The notes under the pieces: model-generated
Databases searched by the model: none
The model's input: the letters and a program-made list of their open reading frames with translations, nothing else
What the model was told of the DNA's origin: nothing
Shown: in pieces, positions 1 through 10,657 of the stretch
Layout: the number at the start of each line of letters is the position of its first letter
Numbering within the stretch: position 1 is the first letter of the stretch
Program-made: the position numbers and the translations under genes
Assembly: GCA_947685225.1 (NCBI GenBank)
Contig: CANTUV010000004.1
Span: 11,315,001 to 11,379,000, forward strand
Source: Garcia nutans
Taxonomy: Eukaryota; Streptophyta; Magnoliopsida; Malpighiales; Euphorbiaceae
DNA length: 64,000 bases
Direction of reading: 5' to 3'

Positions 1-890
1 AGCCAGAGAGGATCAAGGATATGTGATGCCAATGTATGTATGTATGCATGTATGCACGAACAATTAACAAACAAGGATAAATGGAACGTTCCTTCCAACC
101 TTATAACAACCACACACTAATGATGAGTCTCTTTTCCTAGGTATATGGTTAACAAAATACCAACATGGGGTACCTTGTTTTCGAATATTTCCCTCGGACG
201 TTTCAACCAATAGTTATATTTTCAAAAATGGAAATCAGTTTATAATAATTCCCATTAATTAGGTTTTAATCCATTCAACCATCTATAGTAGCTTTTATGC
301 TATATTGGATTAAAACTAAATTAAGAGGTTTATTATAAGTAGATTTCTCACTTGAAAAAGTAACTAATGATTCAATGTATTTGGGCCATGAGCAAAAGAA
401 TTTTTGATTTGTTTTTAGAAAAGTTTTATATCCGAAGACCATCTTGAAAAATTTTGAAAATAGCTTTAGTCTTTTGGATTTTAAAGAAAAATTTATTTTG
501 AGCTTACAATATACTTAGGTCATATTAGAAAAAGAGCAAACCAAATAAGCCATGATTTAAGCCAAGACAAATTAACCATAGTCAAACAACATGCATTTGG
601 GGGAAAATCCTAAGGAAAGTAACTAGGCCAATTACATGAGCTTTAGTCTTTGGATAAAAAGGCTTAGGTTCCCATAGCAAGTATATACCAAAAGGTATGA
701 GGCTATGAGTGGTTATGCTATGCTCGATCTCCATACCTTGAGTGAAAGTATGGTATCCCTTACATAACACAACACGGGTAACACGGGCATCCTAACTCAC
801 GCACACGATACAATCTAATATGATGCAATGGATAATATCAAAATAAGAAAGAATAGTATAATATAAAGACCAATGGAATCAACTTCTCTT
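1..890 (-). other. Leader of minus-strand Tat-like element A
   Basis: This stretch lies inside the primer site of LTR A, so it should be the untranslated leader between primer site and first gene. It is AT-rich, and I see no credible protein; short open frames here have no recognisable domain. The rest of element A lies beyond position 1. The assignment rests only on the primer-site orientation. Confidence 0.5.
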
Positions 891-909
891 ATCCCCAGTG
901 GAGTCGCCA
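891..909 (-). other. Primer-binding site, tRNA-Arg type
   Basis: Read on the minus strand this is TGGCGACTCCACTGGGGAT, one base after the LTR end. It closely matches the complement of the 3' end of plant tRNA-Arg(ACG), whose 3' end reads CCCCAGCGGAGTCGCCA. This primer choice is known for Tat/Ogre-type Ty3/Gypsy elements. It shows that LTR A is a 5' LTR and that the element reads leftward. Confidence 0.8.
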
Positions 910-910
910 C

Positions 911-3002
911 TGTGAGCATGGATTTTTGCCCCCATTCCCGGTGGAATGGTTCTTGCAACTTCGGCACTGTTTAGGCTCGGGGCCTTAGAGAACACGGACC
1001 TAAGTCTGGAGAAAATGGAGTCGCCACCCGGATGGGCAGGGAAAAAGAAAGGGGTGGATGACACGATTCCTAAGGAATCCCCAACCCCCTAATGGGTTCG
1101 GAAAGTTGGGTACGTGTGGGGAAGGTGAGAAATGGCCCAGTACCCCCACAACGCCCAGTTCATTGGAACCGACCTCCTTTTCAGGTCTTAATATTATAAA
1201 ATTCTTAAATATAACAATATTATCCATATTACACGTAACAATTGAAATAAAGCATCGATATATAATAAATTAAAATAATTTCCAAGCAAAACAAATAAAT
1301 GGACACCCATCCGAAGATGGAAACATGTCCTTACATCCCATGCCTAAATAGGACACCCACCGAAAGGTAGAAACGTGTCCTTTACATTGGTTCTAAAATA
1401 GAAAAGTAATTTAAATTACATGATATTTAACTAATGAGGTATCCACCAAGTGGAAACATGCCTCTTACAACATTTGGAAGTCTAAATAAATCGATAAAAG
1501 TAAATAACCATTCATCATAAATAAATCATTCATCAAAGGTATTAAACGTCAATAGAAAGTAAACATCCATCCATGATAAATTAAATAAACCAAGCATTGA
1601 ACTTAAATAAATTAAAGCATATAAAATAAATCAAAGCATAATCAAATATAGAATTGAATAAGGCAAATAAAAATCTAAATTATGGCTACTGTTTCCATTT
1701 TGGGTTCTTTATTTCATGTGTTTAGGGTTTTGAAATTTGTAGAATTAGGCTACTGTGAGTTTTTAAAGGAATTAAAATAGATTAAGGTTTTATGTTTTAA
1801 AAGGTTGATAAAGTTCTTTGATTAACCAAATTAGCGCTTGAATGGTGAAATCATGAAACTAGGGTTTGGGCACTTTAAAATACTTAGATTTATGGTTTAC
1901 GGTTATTCATTGAATTATGGTTTCAAGCTTACTGTGTTTGAACATGTTTATAGGGTTTTAAAGTTTTAAAGAATTAGGGTTTAGAAAACTTTATGATTTA
2001 GGTTTTATGGGAGTTAGGGTTCACTGTTTTGGATTTTGGAGTTGAATTAGGGTTTTAGGATTTTAGAATTTAGGGTTTCGAGGAATGAATTAATTTTTAG
2101 AATTTGGAAAAAATAATTGATAACTTTATAAAGTTTTATGAAAATAAATAAAGGATTTAAAGTTTATAGATGCAAAAAAGAAGTTTTTAGGGCTTTTGGA
2201 AAGAAACATAACTTGATTTAGGGTTTGATAATTTGGAAAGCAAATTAGGGTTTTAGGGTTTTGAAGGAACAAAACTAACTTTAAACTTTTTAGAAAACAA
2301 AGCAACGAATTAAGATTTTTAAACCTTATAAAAAGTGAATTGAGGTTCTAAAATTTTTGAATTAAAAGAAAGAATGGGATGATTTAGCTACTGTGAAAAA
2401 ATAAAAGAAATTAAGAATTCAAACCTTCTTTCGTAGGTTACACCAAAAATTGCTTCTTGGATGAACAGGTCAAAGGCAAGCTTTGATGCCTTTGAATTGC
2501 TTGAATTATTTTTCTGCTCCCGCAAAAAAATCAGCTTGATTCAAGATTTTCCTTCTCAGTTTCGGATCCAATTTTTGATCAATTTCTCCTCCGATTTCTT
2601 CCCCTTTTTATGTTGTTTTTGGTCTTATTTATAGATGAATTTTATGGTTCATTCCTAATTATTCACGAAAGGAAACTGAAACCTAATTGCATTAGGTTTC
2701 AGAAAATTTGCGTCGAAAAAATTTCGCTGGCGAAAAAAAACTGCTGCGGAAAAAATGCGTTGGCAAAAAAAATTTGCTGCGGAAAAAATACGCTGGCGAA
2801 AAAGCTGCCACAGCAGCCGACCCCCCCCCCCCCTTTCTTTTATTATTTGTTTATTATTTTTTTGTTTATTATTATTATTTTTTATTTTTTATTAATAAAA
2901 ATTAGATACTAAAGCAAATATTATTTAATTAAGATAACAAAAATTATTTTGGACTAATTAAAATATATTGAACCTGACTGGATCAAAAATTAAGGGTCTA
3001 CA
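911..3002 (-). repeat. 5' LTR of Tat-like element A
   Basis: On the minus strand the LTR begins TGTAGACCCTTAATTTTTGA and ends in CACA. It is about 2.1 kb and similar to LTRs at 7321-9621, 19948-22180 and 24198-25440. It contains many degenerate TTTAGGG-like motifs (1720-2280), repeats of CTGCGGAAAAA (2740-2800) and a C homopolymer near 2820-2833. A 12-base piece identical to the adjacent primer site lies at 1016-1027. Element A probably inserted into element B at 3002; its other end is outside the window. Confidence 0.85.
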
Positions 3003-3637
3003 GTCACTCCACTCATCCATTAATGGAAACCCGAGTTGGTACAAACAAGACAACTCTTTTAGAGCTAGAACTAAAAAAAACAACAACAACAAAAAAGAAG
3101 AGAAGAAAAATAAAACCTAAAACGGTTCAGAAATCCAAATGAGTTCTCTTTTATTTCGGAAAATGTGTATGTGCCTATCTGAAGTACAATAATTCTTGCT
3201 TAAATAGAAATAATTTCCGAGTTTAGTATGGTAACTATGGTTGTCATGTTATAGATATGTTAATTTAAAAAATCAAGTCCTGAGGTACAATGACATTGAT
3301 TTGACAAAGACAACATTTGATTTCAAAATCAAAATTCAAAAAAAATAATATATATATATAATATACAAAGCCTCCAAGTTAAGGGGAGTATGTTGAACTA
3401 TCGAATCTTGAAAGACACATTGGGCAAAGTAAATGATTATTGGCAAGGTCATGAAGAAGCTACCAACTGACATGCCAAAACATAGTTTGGAATGGATGTA
3501 TCTCTGCTGCTTGGAGCCTCCATTATTCATGTTTTCAATATCTCGAAGTTAAAAGCCATAAAAGTGAAGCCTCCTATCATTCCAAAGCAAGAACTGAACA
3601 AGCATCTAGAAGGAGTCAATGAAAACATGTTAGTTGA
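3003..3637. other. Degraded internal sequence of Tat-like element B
   Basis: This lies between the outer end of LTR A and the coding remnant that follows. Poly-A/AAC tracts near 3075-3115 and a TA run near 3348-3362 are visible. Short coding-like stretches occur near 3530-3640 but the frame changes repeatedly. I infer it is decayed retroelement sequence; no domain is recognised. Confidence 0.35.
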
Positions 3638-3796
3638 TCACCTCGGTTTGTGAGTCGACGAAACCACTATATTGAATCAGGGGGCATAGAAGACCCATTG
3701 CTTGAGGAAACTCCAGTCATTTTGCAAAAGAAAGGAAGAAATGCATGCTTGTTCGATGAGCTAGACAATATACAAACAACAACCAAAGCAGCATAG
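3638..3796 (+). pseudogene. C-terminal coding remnant, sense strand of element B
   Basis: An open frame of about 52 codons runs to TAG at 3794-3796. Its end is basic then polar, with the stretch KKGRNACLFDELDN, and it reads like the tail of a longer protein. An in-frame stop precedes 3638, and a different frame looks coding just upstream (3530-3640), so it is frameshifted. Its position, before a polypurine-like motif and an antisense gene, would suit the end of a pol or accessory gene, but I recognise no domain. Confidence 0.3.
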
Positions 3797-3806
3797 TAAA
3801 AATCAT

Positions 3807-3827
3807 GGGGGGCAAGGAGAAGATATG
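3807..3827 (+). repeat. Polypurine-like motif, left copy
   Basis: A purine-rich GGGGGCAAGGAGAAGATATG begins within this run, just after the sense coding remnant. A 19/20 match lies at 6734-6753 on the other side of the antisense gene. It resembles the true polypurine tract beside the 3' LTR (7305-7320), so it may be a duplicated or internal tract. Confidence 0.6.
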
Positions 3828-4085
3828 AAGGCTAGATAAAAAGAAGAAGAAAAAAAAATTTAAAAAAAAGAGAAAAAGTTGCAGTGAAAATGCAAATTAC
3901 ACATCATTATTATTCTTATACTTATTATATAATATTTCCTCAATTGATACAATACTCATACACCACTAACAAGGAGGTGGTAGATCATCAAATAAAGCTC
4001 TGAAAAAATCATCGCCTATTGGAGGAGGAGGCATATCACCCGTCTCAAGTCTGCCCGAAGTAGGAGCACCTGAATCTCTATTACC

Positions 4086-6384
4086 TTAGAATTCTGATCT
4101 GTAACGGTCCTCATCTAAAGTAGACGAAAGGATCTCATGGTCATTAGCTTGGGGTCCTCTAGATGAAGAAGCACCAGGATCTCTCATCCCCTGAAACCAA
4201 AAGTCTCAAAAATCTTGCTCTGACTGGTGATATAATTTCTCAAAATAGGAAACCTGTTGACGACTAGCGGCCAACTCTTCTTGAAGTTTCTTATTTTGTT
4301 CTTCAAGCATCTGCTATGAGTCAGAAAGGAAAAGAGTAATAGCATACATAATCATGCATACATGTAGCATAAATTATCATGAAACAAGAAAACCTACCAG
4401 GTAATTCATCAAATGCCCTGTGGATGAAATGGCATCTCCAGTTGATTAGATTGAGCAAATGGAGGAGCAGTAAAAGAAGGTCTCACCTCATGACCAAATG
4501 AGCCAGCAGCTTGCAACAATCATTAAAAAAGTCAAAATAAGAAAGAAGCGATTGCAATGGAAAAATGGTAAAAGTTTACCTGAGAAGTGCTAGCCCCAAG
4601 ATGTGAGACAAACTCTCCTCCCTCTCCATGATACTCCTCTTCATCTCTATCCTCATTTTCCTTGAGAATCTCTTGTACACCAACAGGAGATACGTCAAAG
4701 TTCAAGAGCCCTATTTGAATAAACTGGGTATAAGATGCACCCAGTGGATAGAGAAAGGTTTCAACATCATAACCGTGCCGAGCCAACCACCATGCATTCT
4801 CCGGCATTGACGTGATATTTAAAGTATATTTCGGGCAACACATCGAGATCCTCCACTGCTCGGGACCAAGAAACCACTCGTATACTCTCTCTTCGAGAAA
4901 CCATCCACTAGACACAGGGCCGGCAATGACTCGGCGGGTATGTTGAAAAGGCAGTGCGACATTCATAGAGGAAGTCCAGTTCATCCGCTCTTTGTGTTCC
5001 ACCAAGCCAAATTGACCTACAAAATGACATAAGGTAAGTGGACTTTTACGTAAATTTTAATTTATACTAATGCTATTTTACTTGGCCCTAGGTTAAGCAA
5101 CTCAAGAGAAAGCGTTGGGTATGCACATGGTGAGAGCCGGGAACTTCTACACGATCTGACAACAAAAAATTTAATCTCAAATACCATACTCTCTCTCGAG
5201 AAATACCAGGCACCCTCACAAGATTGTGCTCATATGCCCATGCCTACAACAATAATAAAAATCAAATACATGTAAGAATAAGAATGGAATTGACATTGGT
5301 GGAAGTAGAGTACCTCGAAAACCGCCATAAAGCCATCAAAAGACTTCTTATTTCTGCAAATTTTGTCAAGTCCATGGTAAAGAAAGGCAAGACTAGCTTC
5401 ACCCCAGCCGTAAAGCAGTACCATACTCATATCAGTAAGAGCCTTCAACACCAACAAATGGATGGCGAATTTGGTGCTGCCTAAAATGGTCGACTCGAGC
5501 AAATACAGCAAAAATCCTCGAGCATCTTGTTTAGCTGTATCTCTGTGAACCCATCCTTCGTAGTTCATCCAATAACTTTGAATTGGCTCAATTTTTATCT
5601 TGAAAGGCCCTTTAAATGATGGTTCCATACTAATTAACTGTTGGATTTCTTCAAATGTCAAAATATCATTGGTAAGAGGGACCGGAAGGCCATAGTACCG
5701 TATACCAGTTATGGTTGTATAACCGACGGGGCCAATGGTCATTTCTCCTATAAGTAGGTGAAAAGTATGGGTCGTGTCCATCCACCGTTCTGACAATGCT
5801 TGAACTACACTCCTCTATTGGATAATCCTCGGATGGTAATTGCAAAATGAAGCTTTCAAAACCGCAATCTCGGATAATTCGCCTTACCCGAGAAGGCGCT
5901 ACATCATACCATTGTCGGACTTTATAGACACATCCTCTGCCCCCGATAAAGCAACGATCATGCTAACACGGAGCCAAGTAAGTCAACACAAGGTAAGTAT
6001 ACCATCATATCAATACCATTAATTTTTAGGCTAAATTTATTTTTAGTCTATCTATTTACTTAAATTCTTAAATATATTCATTTTTCCTAAATCTTAAAAA
6101 AATAATAAAAAGAAAAAAAAGAAAAGAAATAGAAACAAAAAATGAAAACAAAAACGAAAAAAAAAACAAACAAACAAAAAAGGAAAAATAATAAAAAAAC
6201 AAAAAAAGGAAAAATGAAAAATAAAAAATAATCTGCTGTTAAAATAAATAATTACCTTGCTCTTTTGATTTGAACTGCAATGAAGCGGCATCCCGACTAG
6301 TAGACTTATATTTCCATTTTTATGCTGCCGAATAAACTCTAATAACTCAGCATTAGATCGAGTTCCTAATCTTGAAGCATGCAT
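4086..6384 (-). pseudogene. Antisense plant mobile domain (PMD) gene with introns
   Basis: Reading leftward I see about six exons: 6384-6256, 5962-5314, 5243 to about 5090, 5016-4580, 4509-4398 and 4310-4086. Most have GT..AG borders, for example donors at 6255, 5313 and 4579. The second exon holds the plant mobile domain signature SERWMDTTHTFHL followed by GEMTIGP. The third begins AWAYEHNLVRVPG, and the last is coiled-coil-like (EEQNKKLQEELAA). PMD proteins are plant nuclear factors related to the MAIN/MAIL family and are also carried by transposons, including extra ORFs of Tat-lineage retrotransposons. Here the gene lies between the sense coding end and the 3' LTR, in antisense. One frameshift near 5790-5815 and a TGA in the last exon suggest it is now broken. 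Exon 3's end is uncertain, and splice sites are predicted by eye. Confidence 0.7.
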
Positions 6385-6733
6385 TTTCTCCTCAACTATA
6401 TGCTAAACATTCTAAAATCATTAAGATAAAAATATATTACTACGAAGAAATGAGCTGCTGCTTGCAACATTTATATAGAGGAATGGCAAAGGAAAAAGAC
6501 AAAATTCAAAAAGGAGAACAGTATTCTCGTGAAAAAAAAAAGAAAAGAAAAAGTAAATGTTATTATTGATAAATAGTAAATTACTATTTATAAATAGTAA
6601 ATGAATAGTTGGTAAATAGTATATAAACAGTAACTACATAGTAAATAAATAGGAAACTCAATTATTCAATTCAATCATTCAGATACATGCGTGTATATAA
6701 ATATTTTTGCACTTTTAAATATTTTTACACGCA
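6385..6733. other. AT-rich spacer upstream of the PMD gene
   Basis: This is where a promoter of the antisense gene would lie. It holds purine-rich runs (6480-6550) and a cluster of short AATAGTAAAT-like repeats (6565-6650). I see no coding sequence. A TATA-like ATATAAATA near 6696-6704 is possible but unproven. Confidence 0.4.
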
Positions 6734-6753
6734 GGGGGCAAGGAGAATATATG
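6734..6753 (+). repeat. Polypurine-like motif, right copy
   Basis: GGGGGCAAGGAGAATATATG differs from the copy at 3807-3827 at one position. The two copies bracket the antisense PMD gene. It is followed by the tandem repeat and then the 3' LTR. Confidence 0.6.
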
Positions 6754-6824
6754 CGCATGGTAAAATTTAGATAATTTTTTTGCAAATTCCTTTGGTATTC
6801 TGACTAGCAGATAATCAAGTCTCT

Positions 6825-7235
6825 TTTAGCTTAGGTCCAGAACCTAAAATCTCTCTTAAGTCCAGAACTTAGCTCGGGTCCAGAACCCAAATTACCCTTA
6901 AGTCCAGAACTTAGCTTAGGTCCAGAACCTAAATCTCTCTTAATTCCAAAACTTAGCTTAGATCCAGAACCTAAAATCCCTCTTAAGTCCATAACTTAGC
7001 TCGGGTCCAGAACCCAAATTACCTTTAAGTCTAGAACTTAGTCCGGGTCCAGAACCCAAATTACCCTTAGGTCCAGAACCTAAAATCTCTTTTAAGTCCA
7101 AAACTTAACTGGGTCCAGAACCTAAATTATCCTTAAGTCTAGAAATTAGCTCGGGTCCAGAATTCAAATTACCCTTAGGTCCAGAACCTAAAATTACCCT
7201 TGAGTCCAGAATTTGAACCGGGTCCAGAACCCAAA
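6825..7235 (+). repeat. Tandem repeat with GTCCAGAAC core
   Basis: About a dozen units of roughly 33 bp share a GTCCAGAAC core. They alternate between two forms, one followed by CTAAAAT or CCAAATTA and one by TTAGCT. No spacer diversity of the CRISPR kind is present. It lies between the PMD gene and the polypurine tract, where Tat-type elements often carry tandem repeats. Confidence 0.8.
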
Positions 7236-7304
7236 AACTTAACCATCTCATAAAAATTAAGTCTTATTGCTTTTCACTCTCTTTTGCCGTAGTCTCAGAT
7301 CTTT

Positions 7305-7320
7305 CAAGCAGAGGGCAAAC
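7305..7320 (+). other. Polypurine tract of Tat-like element B
   Basis: AAGCAGAGGGCAAAC directly abuts the TG of the LTR at 7321. This is the expected site and composition of the plus-strand primer of an LTR retrotransposon. It marks the LTR as a 3' LTR and the element as plus-strand. Confidence 0.7.
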
Positions 7321-9621
7321 TGTAGACCCTTAATTTTTGACCCAGTCTGGTCCAATATTGTTTATATAGTCCAAAATAAATTTTGTGGTATTTTAAATAA
7401 ATAATATTTATTTTAGTATTTATTATTTATAATTTTTAAAAATAAAAATAAAAATAAAAATGGTAATATTAGTAAAGTTAAAATAAATAAATAAAAATCG
7501 GTGAAGGAAAAATCGACGATGAAAAATTTCGTCGCCGAAGGTGAATCGGCCACAGGCCAATTCGCCGCAGGAATTTCCTACGGCGAATTGGCGGCCGCCC
7601 CAGTCAGCTCGCAAATTTTTGATCACCTGCAGGAGTTTTCCAGCCAGCAAAATTTTTCAATGCAGTTTTTTTTCGAAATCAAATTCTATTTGGTTTTGAT
7701 TTCTTTTCCTAAACGGTTTTAATTTCCTTAGACAATTAGAAGTAAGTGTATTAGTTTTCCTATAAATACCACATTAAAACACATAATTAAGGAGGGAAAA
7801 AATTGTTTAATTGGATCAGAGACTCACCCATTCGATAAGGCCAAAAGAAAAGCCCTAGCAAGCAAGAGACATTAGCAACAAGAAGCAATCATCAACCCAT
7901 CAAAGGCAACAGCATTGCCTTTGTTATTGTTCATCTAGAAGTCAATTTTGGTGGAACCAACTATGCAGGTTTGATCTTTAATCATAGATTATATATTCAC
8001 TGTAGCTTCATTTCTTTGATTAATAAGAACATGCATGCAGTACCTTGATCTTTAAATTTGTAGTAATTTGATCTTTGTTTCAATAACTTTAATTATTTAC
8101 TTTTGTTAATACATTAATCAGTTGGTTTTCAAAACTCCACTTCCATGTTTTATAAAAACTAAAAACTTCAAAAACCCTAAATCATCCTTCTGTTTTTAAA
8201 ACTTTAAAAACCCTAAATTACTCTTTTGCTTCCAAAAACCTTAGAAACCCTAAATTGTTTCTTCTGTTTCCAAAAACCTTAGAAACCCTAAATTGTTTCT
8301 TCTGTTTCCAAAAACTTTAAAAACCATAAATTGTCTTCCCCGAACTATTTTTATCTAAACTCTAACTTTTTGTCCAAAATTTCCAAATGTCTTCTTAAAT
8401 CTCCAAACCCTAATCTTCTTTACAATTTCTAAAACTTTAGTCATAATTGTTTCTATAAAACTCTAAATTGTTTTCTTAAATCCTAAGATCAAATATGTTT
8501 TCCAAAGTATCAAAAACCCTAATTTTCTCAAAACCTAATACAGTAAACCCTAGTTTTCCTAAACCCTAATTCTTAAAACATCAAAACTTTATGACAAGTA
8601 AATCTAAACCCTAAAGCCATAATCCAGTAAACCTAAAACCACAATCCAGTAATCGTGAATTATAAATCCTAATGTCTTAAGATTCCAAAAGCCTAATTTC
8701 ATGATGTTACCCCTAAACCCTACTTTGATTAACCAAAAAACCTTACTACTTTCTTAAATTTATAAAACCCTAATCCAATCCAATTTTTCAAAATCTTTAC
8801 AGTAGCATAAATAATAATAATAATAATAATTTTAAAATCCCAAAACCCTAAATGTTAATTAAAGAACTCTAAATTGAGACATAAATCTAAATTTGTATCT
8901 TTATTTGCTTTATTTAATTTTAGATTTGATTATGTAGTTTATTATATGTTTTGATGGTTGATTTATTTAATTTCAATGCTTGATTTATTTAATTTATCAT
9001 GGATGATTATTTTATTTATTATTATGATTATTATTTGTTTGTTGTAGTATTAAAATTGTAAGAGGTATGTTTCCACCTTGTGCGTACCTCATTAGTTATG
9101 TATTATATAATTTAAATTGCTTTTATATTTTGGACCAATGTAAAGGACATGTTTCCACCTTTCGGTGGGTGTCCTATTTAGTTTAGACATGGATGATCTA
9201 AGGACATGTTTTCATCTTCGGATGGGTGTCCATTTATTTGCTTTGTTTGGACATTGATTTGATTTTAATATAATGATGCTTTATTTTAATTATTACATGT
9301 AATATGGATAATATTGCTATACTTAAGAATTTTATAATATTAAGACCTGCAAAGGAGGCCGGTTCCAATGAACCGGGCGTTGTGGGGGTGCTGGGCCATT
9401 TCTCACCTTCCCCACGCGTACCCAACTTTTCGAACCCATTAGGGGGTTAGGGATTCCTTAGGAATCGAGTCATCCACCCCTTTCTTTTTTTTTGGCCCGT
9501 CCGGGTGGCAACTCCATTTTCTCCAGGCTTAGGCCTGTGTTCTTTAAGGCCCCGAGCCTAAATAGTGCCGAAGTTGCAAGAACCATTCCACCGAGAGTGG
9601 GGGCGAAAATCTCCGGTCACA
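7321..9621 (+). repeat. 3' LTR of Tat-like element B
   Basis: It starts TGTAGACCCTTAATTTTTGA and ends near GGTCACA, matching the ends of the solo LTR at 19948-22180. It is about 2.3 kb. It carries a long inverted repeat (7557-7591), many AAACCCTAA-like motifs (8165-8860) and a primer-site-like GTGGCAACTCCA at 9505-9516. The 3' boundary is by homology; a diverged second copy of the LTR end follows at 9651, so it could be drawn later. Confidence 0.8.
7557..7591 (+). other. Long hairpin in Tat-like LTR B
   Basis: Two 17-base arms (7557-7573 and 7575-7591) flank one T and pair at 16 of 17 positions, with core GCCGCAGGAA / TTCCTACGGC. It begins about 236 bp after the LTR start. A hairpin at the matching place in the solo LTR (21926-21958) has changed arm sequence but still pairs. 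Confidence 0.85.
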
Positions 9622-10049
9622 TACCCCCTATCATTTCTCTATCTTACTGAGTGGCAACTCCATTTCACACAAGTCTCACCGGTCAAATCCCTAAGATAAA
9701 TAACCTGGTAGTGCCGAAACTCTATAGTATTTAAGCGCAAATGATACCGTGAACTAACAGTTGGCACATGAGCTTAATTGAATATTGTTACGTTTTCAAA
9801 ATTAGGTTGGCACATGAACTTAATTGAACATTTTCACTTTTTCAAAATTAAGTTGGCACATGAACTTAGTTAAACATTATCACTTCTTTTTTCAAAGTTA
9901 AGTTAATTGAATATTGTCACTTTTTTATCAAAATTAACATGGAATAAGAACTTAATTTTAAATCAACTTTTCTTCAAATTAGGGTGTAAAACTTAGGCCT
10001 TAGACTTAGGTTTAAACCTAAAATGTATTTAGACTTATGCTCACATAGC
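9622..10049 (+). repeat. Sequence after LTR B, with 46-bp tandem repeat
   Basis: At 9651 GTGGCAACTCC recurs, followed 59 bp later by AGTGCCGAA, the same spacing as inside the LTR (9505 and 9564). It is thus a diverged second copy of the LTR end. From 9761 to about 9950 there are three to four units of about 46 bp starting TTGGCACATGA. No gene is seen. Confidence 0.6.
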
Positions 10050-10620
10050 TTAGGTGTAACACCCTTATACCCTATATACGTATAATATATCCATCTCATA
10101 TATATAGGATACATTCCCAGTCTTTTCAAAATTTCCCATAATTATAAGAAAATATTTAAATCGTTAATAGTATTCTTTAATACATAAATAAATATAATCA
10201 TAAGTATTTTAATTGCTAATAAATGCAAATATTAAAGGAAAATCTATGAAAAAATTCGTCAAAGTTTTGTCTGTCATTCATACATTCCCAAAATTCGAAC
10301 AACACAAACTGCAAAAGATTTTACACTCCCAAATAAATTCAAAACAACCATTTCTCCATCACTCCTCAAAATATTCAATTGTATGTCAATATATAAAATA
10401 TTCTAAATTCACAATATTTAGCCCAAAACAATTACAATTTACAACATTTTTATGTATATAAACATAATGTACATAACTATATCATGTTACACAAAATAAA
10501 TATTTGCATGTCTACAACTGGCTCTAATTATATGGCAGTCTATCCAAAAGCTTCTAGTAAAACCCGAAAACCCTAGACTTGCTCTGGTCTATTAGGGCTC
10601 TCGGTCTCAACCCTGTCATC

Positions 10621-10657
10621 TGCACGATAAATAAATTGCACTAAGCTTTTTGCCTAG
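10621..10657 (-). other. Double-hairpin module, solo-LTR copy
   Basis: On the minus strand stem 1 is CTAGGC-AAAAA-GCTTAG, pairing with one G-U. It is followed by a weaker stem 2 (TGCAAT against ATCGTGCA) and then ATGACAGGG. This is a degraded version of the module in LTRs of elements E, G, H and the gag-only element. Confidence 0.6.

Noticed and set aside
2610..2912. ORF with KKNCCGKN-like repeats
   Set aside because: It is a reading of CTGCGGAAAAA repeats and a C run within LTR A.
905..3007. GCCAC/GTCAC as a target duplication making LTR A a solo LTR
   Set aside because: The left side is the tRNA-Arg primer site, which explains GCCAC and shows that an internal region follows.
6825..7235. 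CRISPR-like array
   Set aside because: Units are contiguous, spacers are not unique, and the context is a plant retrotransposon.
8160..8860. Interstitial telomere array
   Set aside because: Motifs are degenerate, irregularly spaced and recur in each LTR copy, so they are part of the LTR and not a telomere relic.
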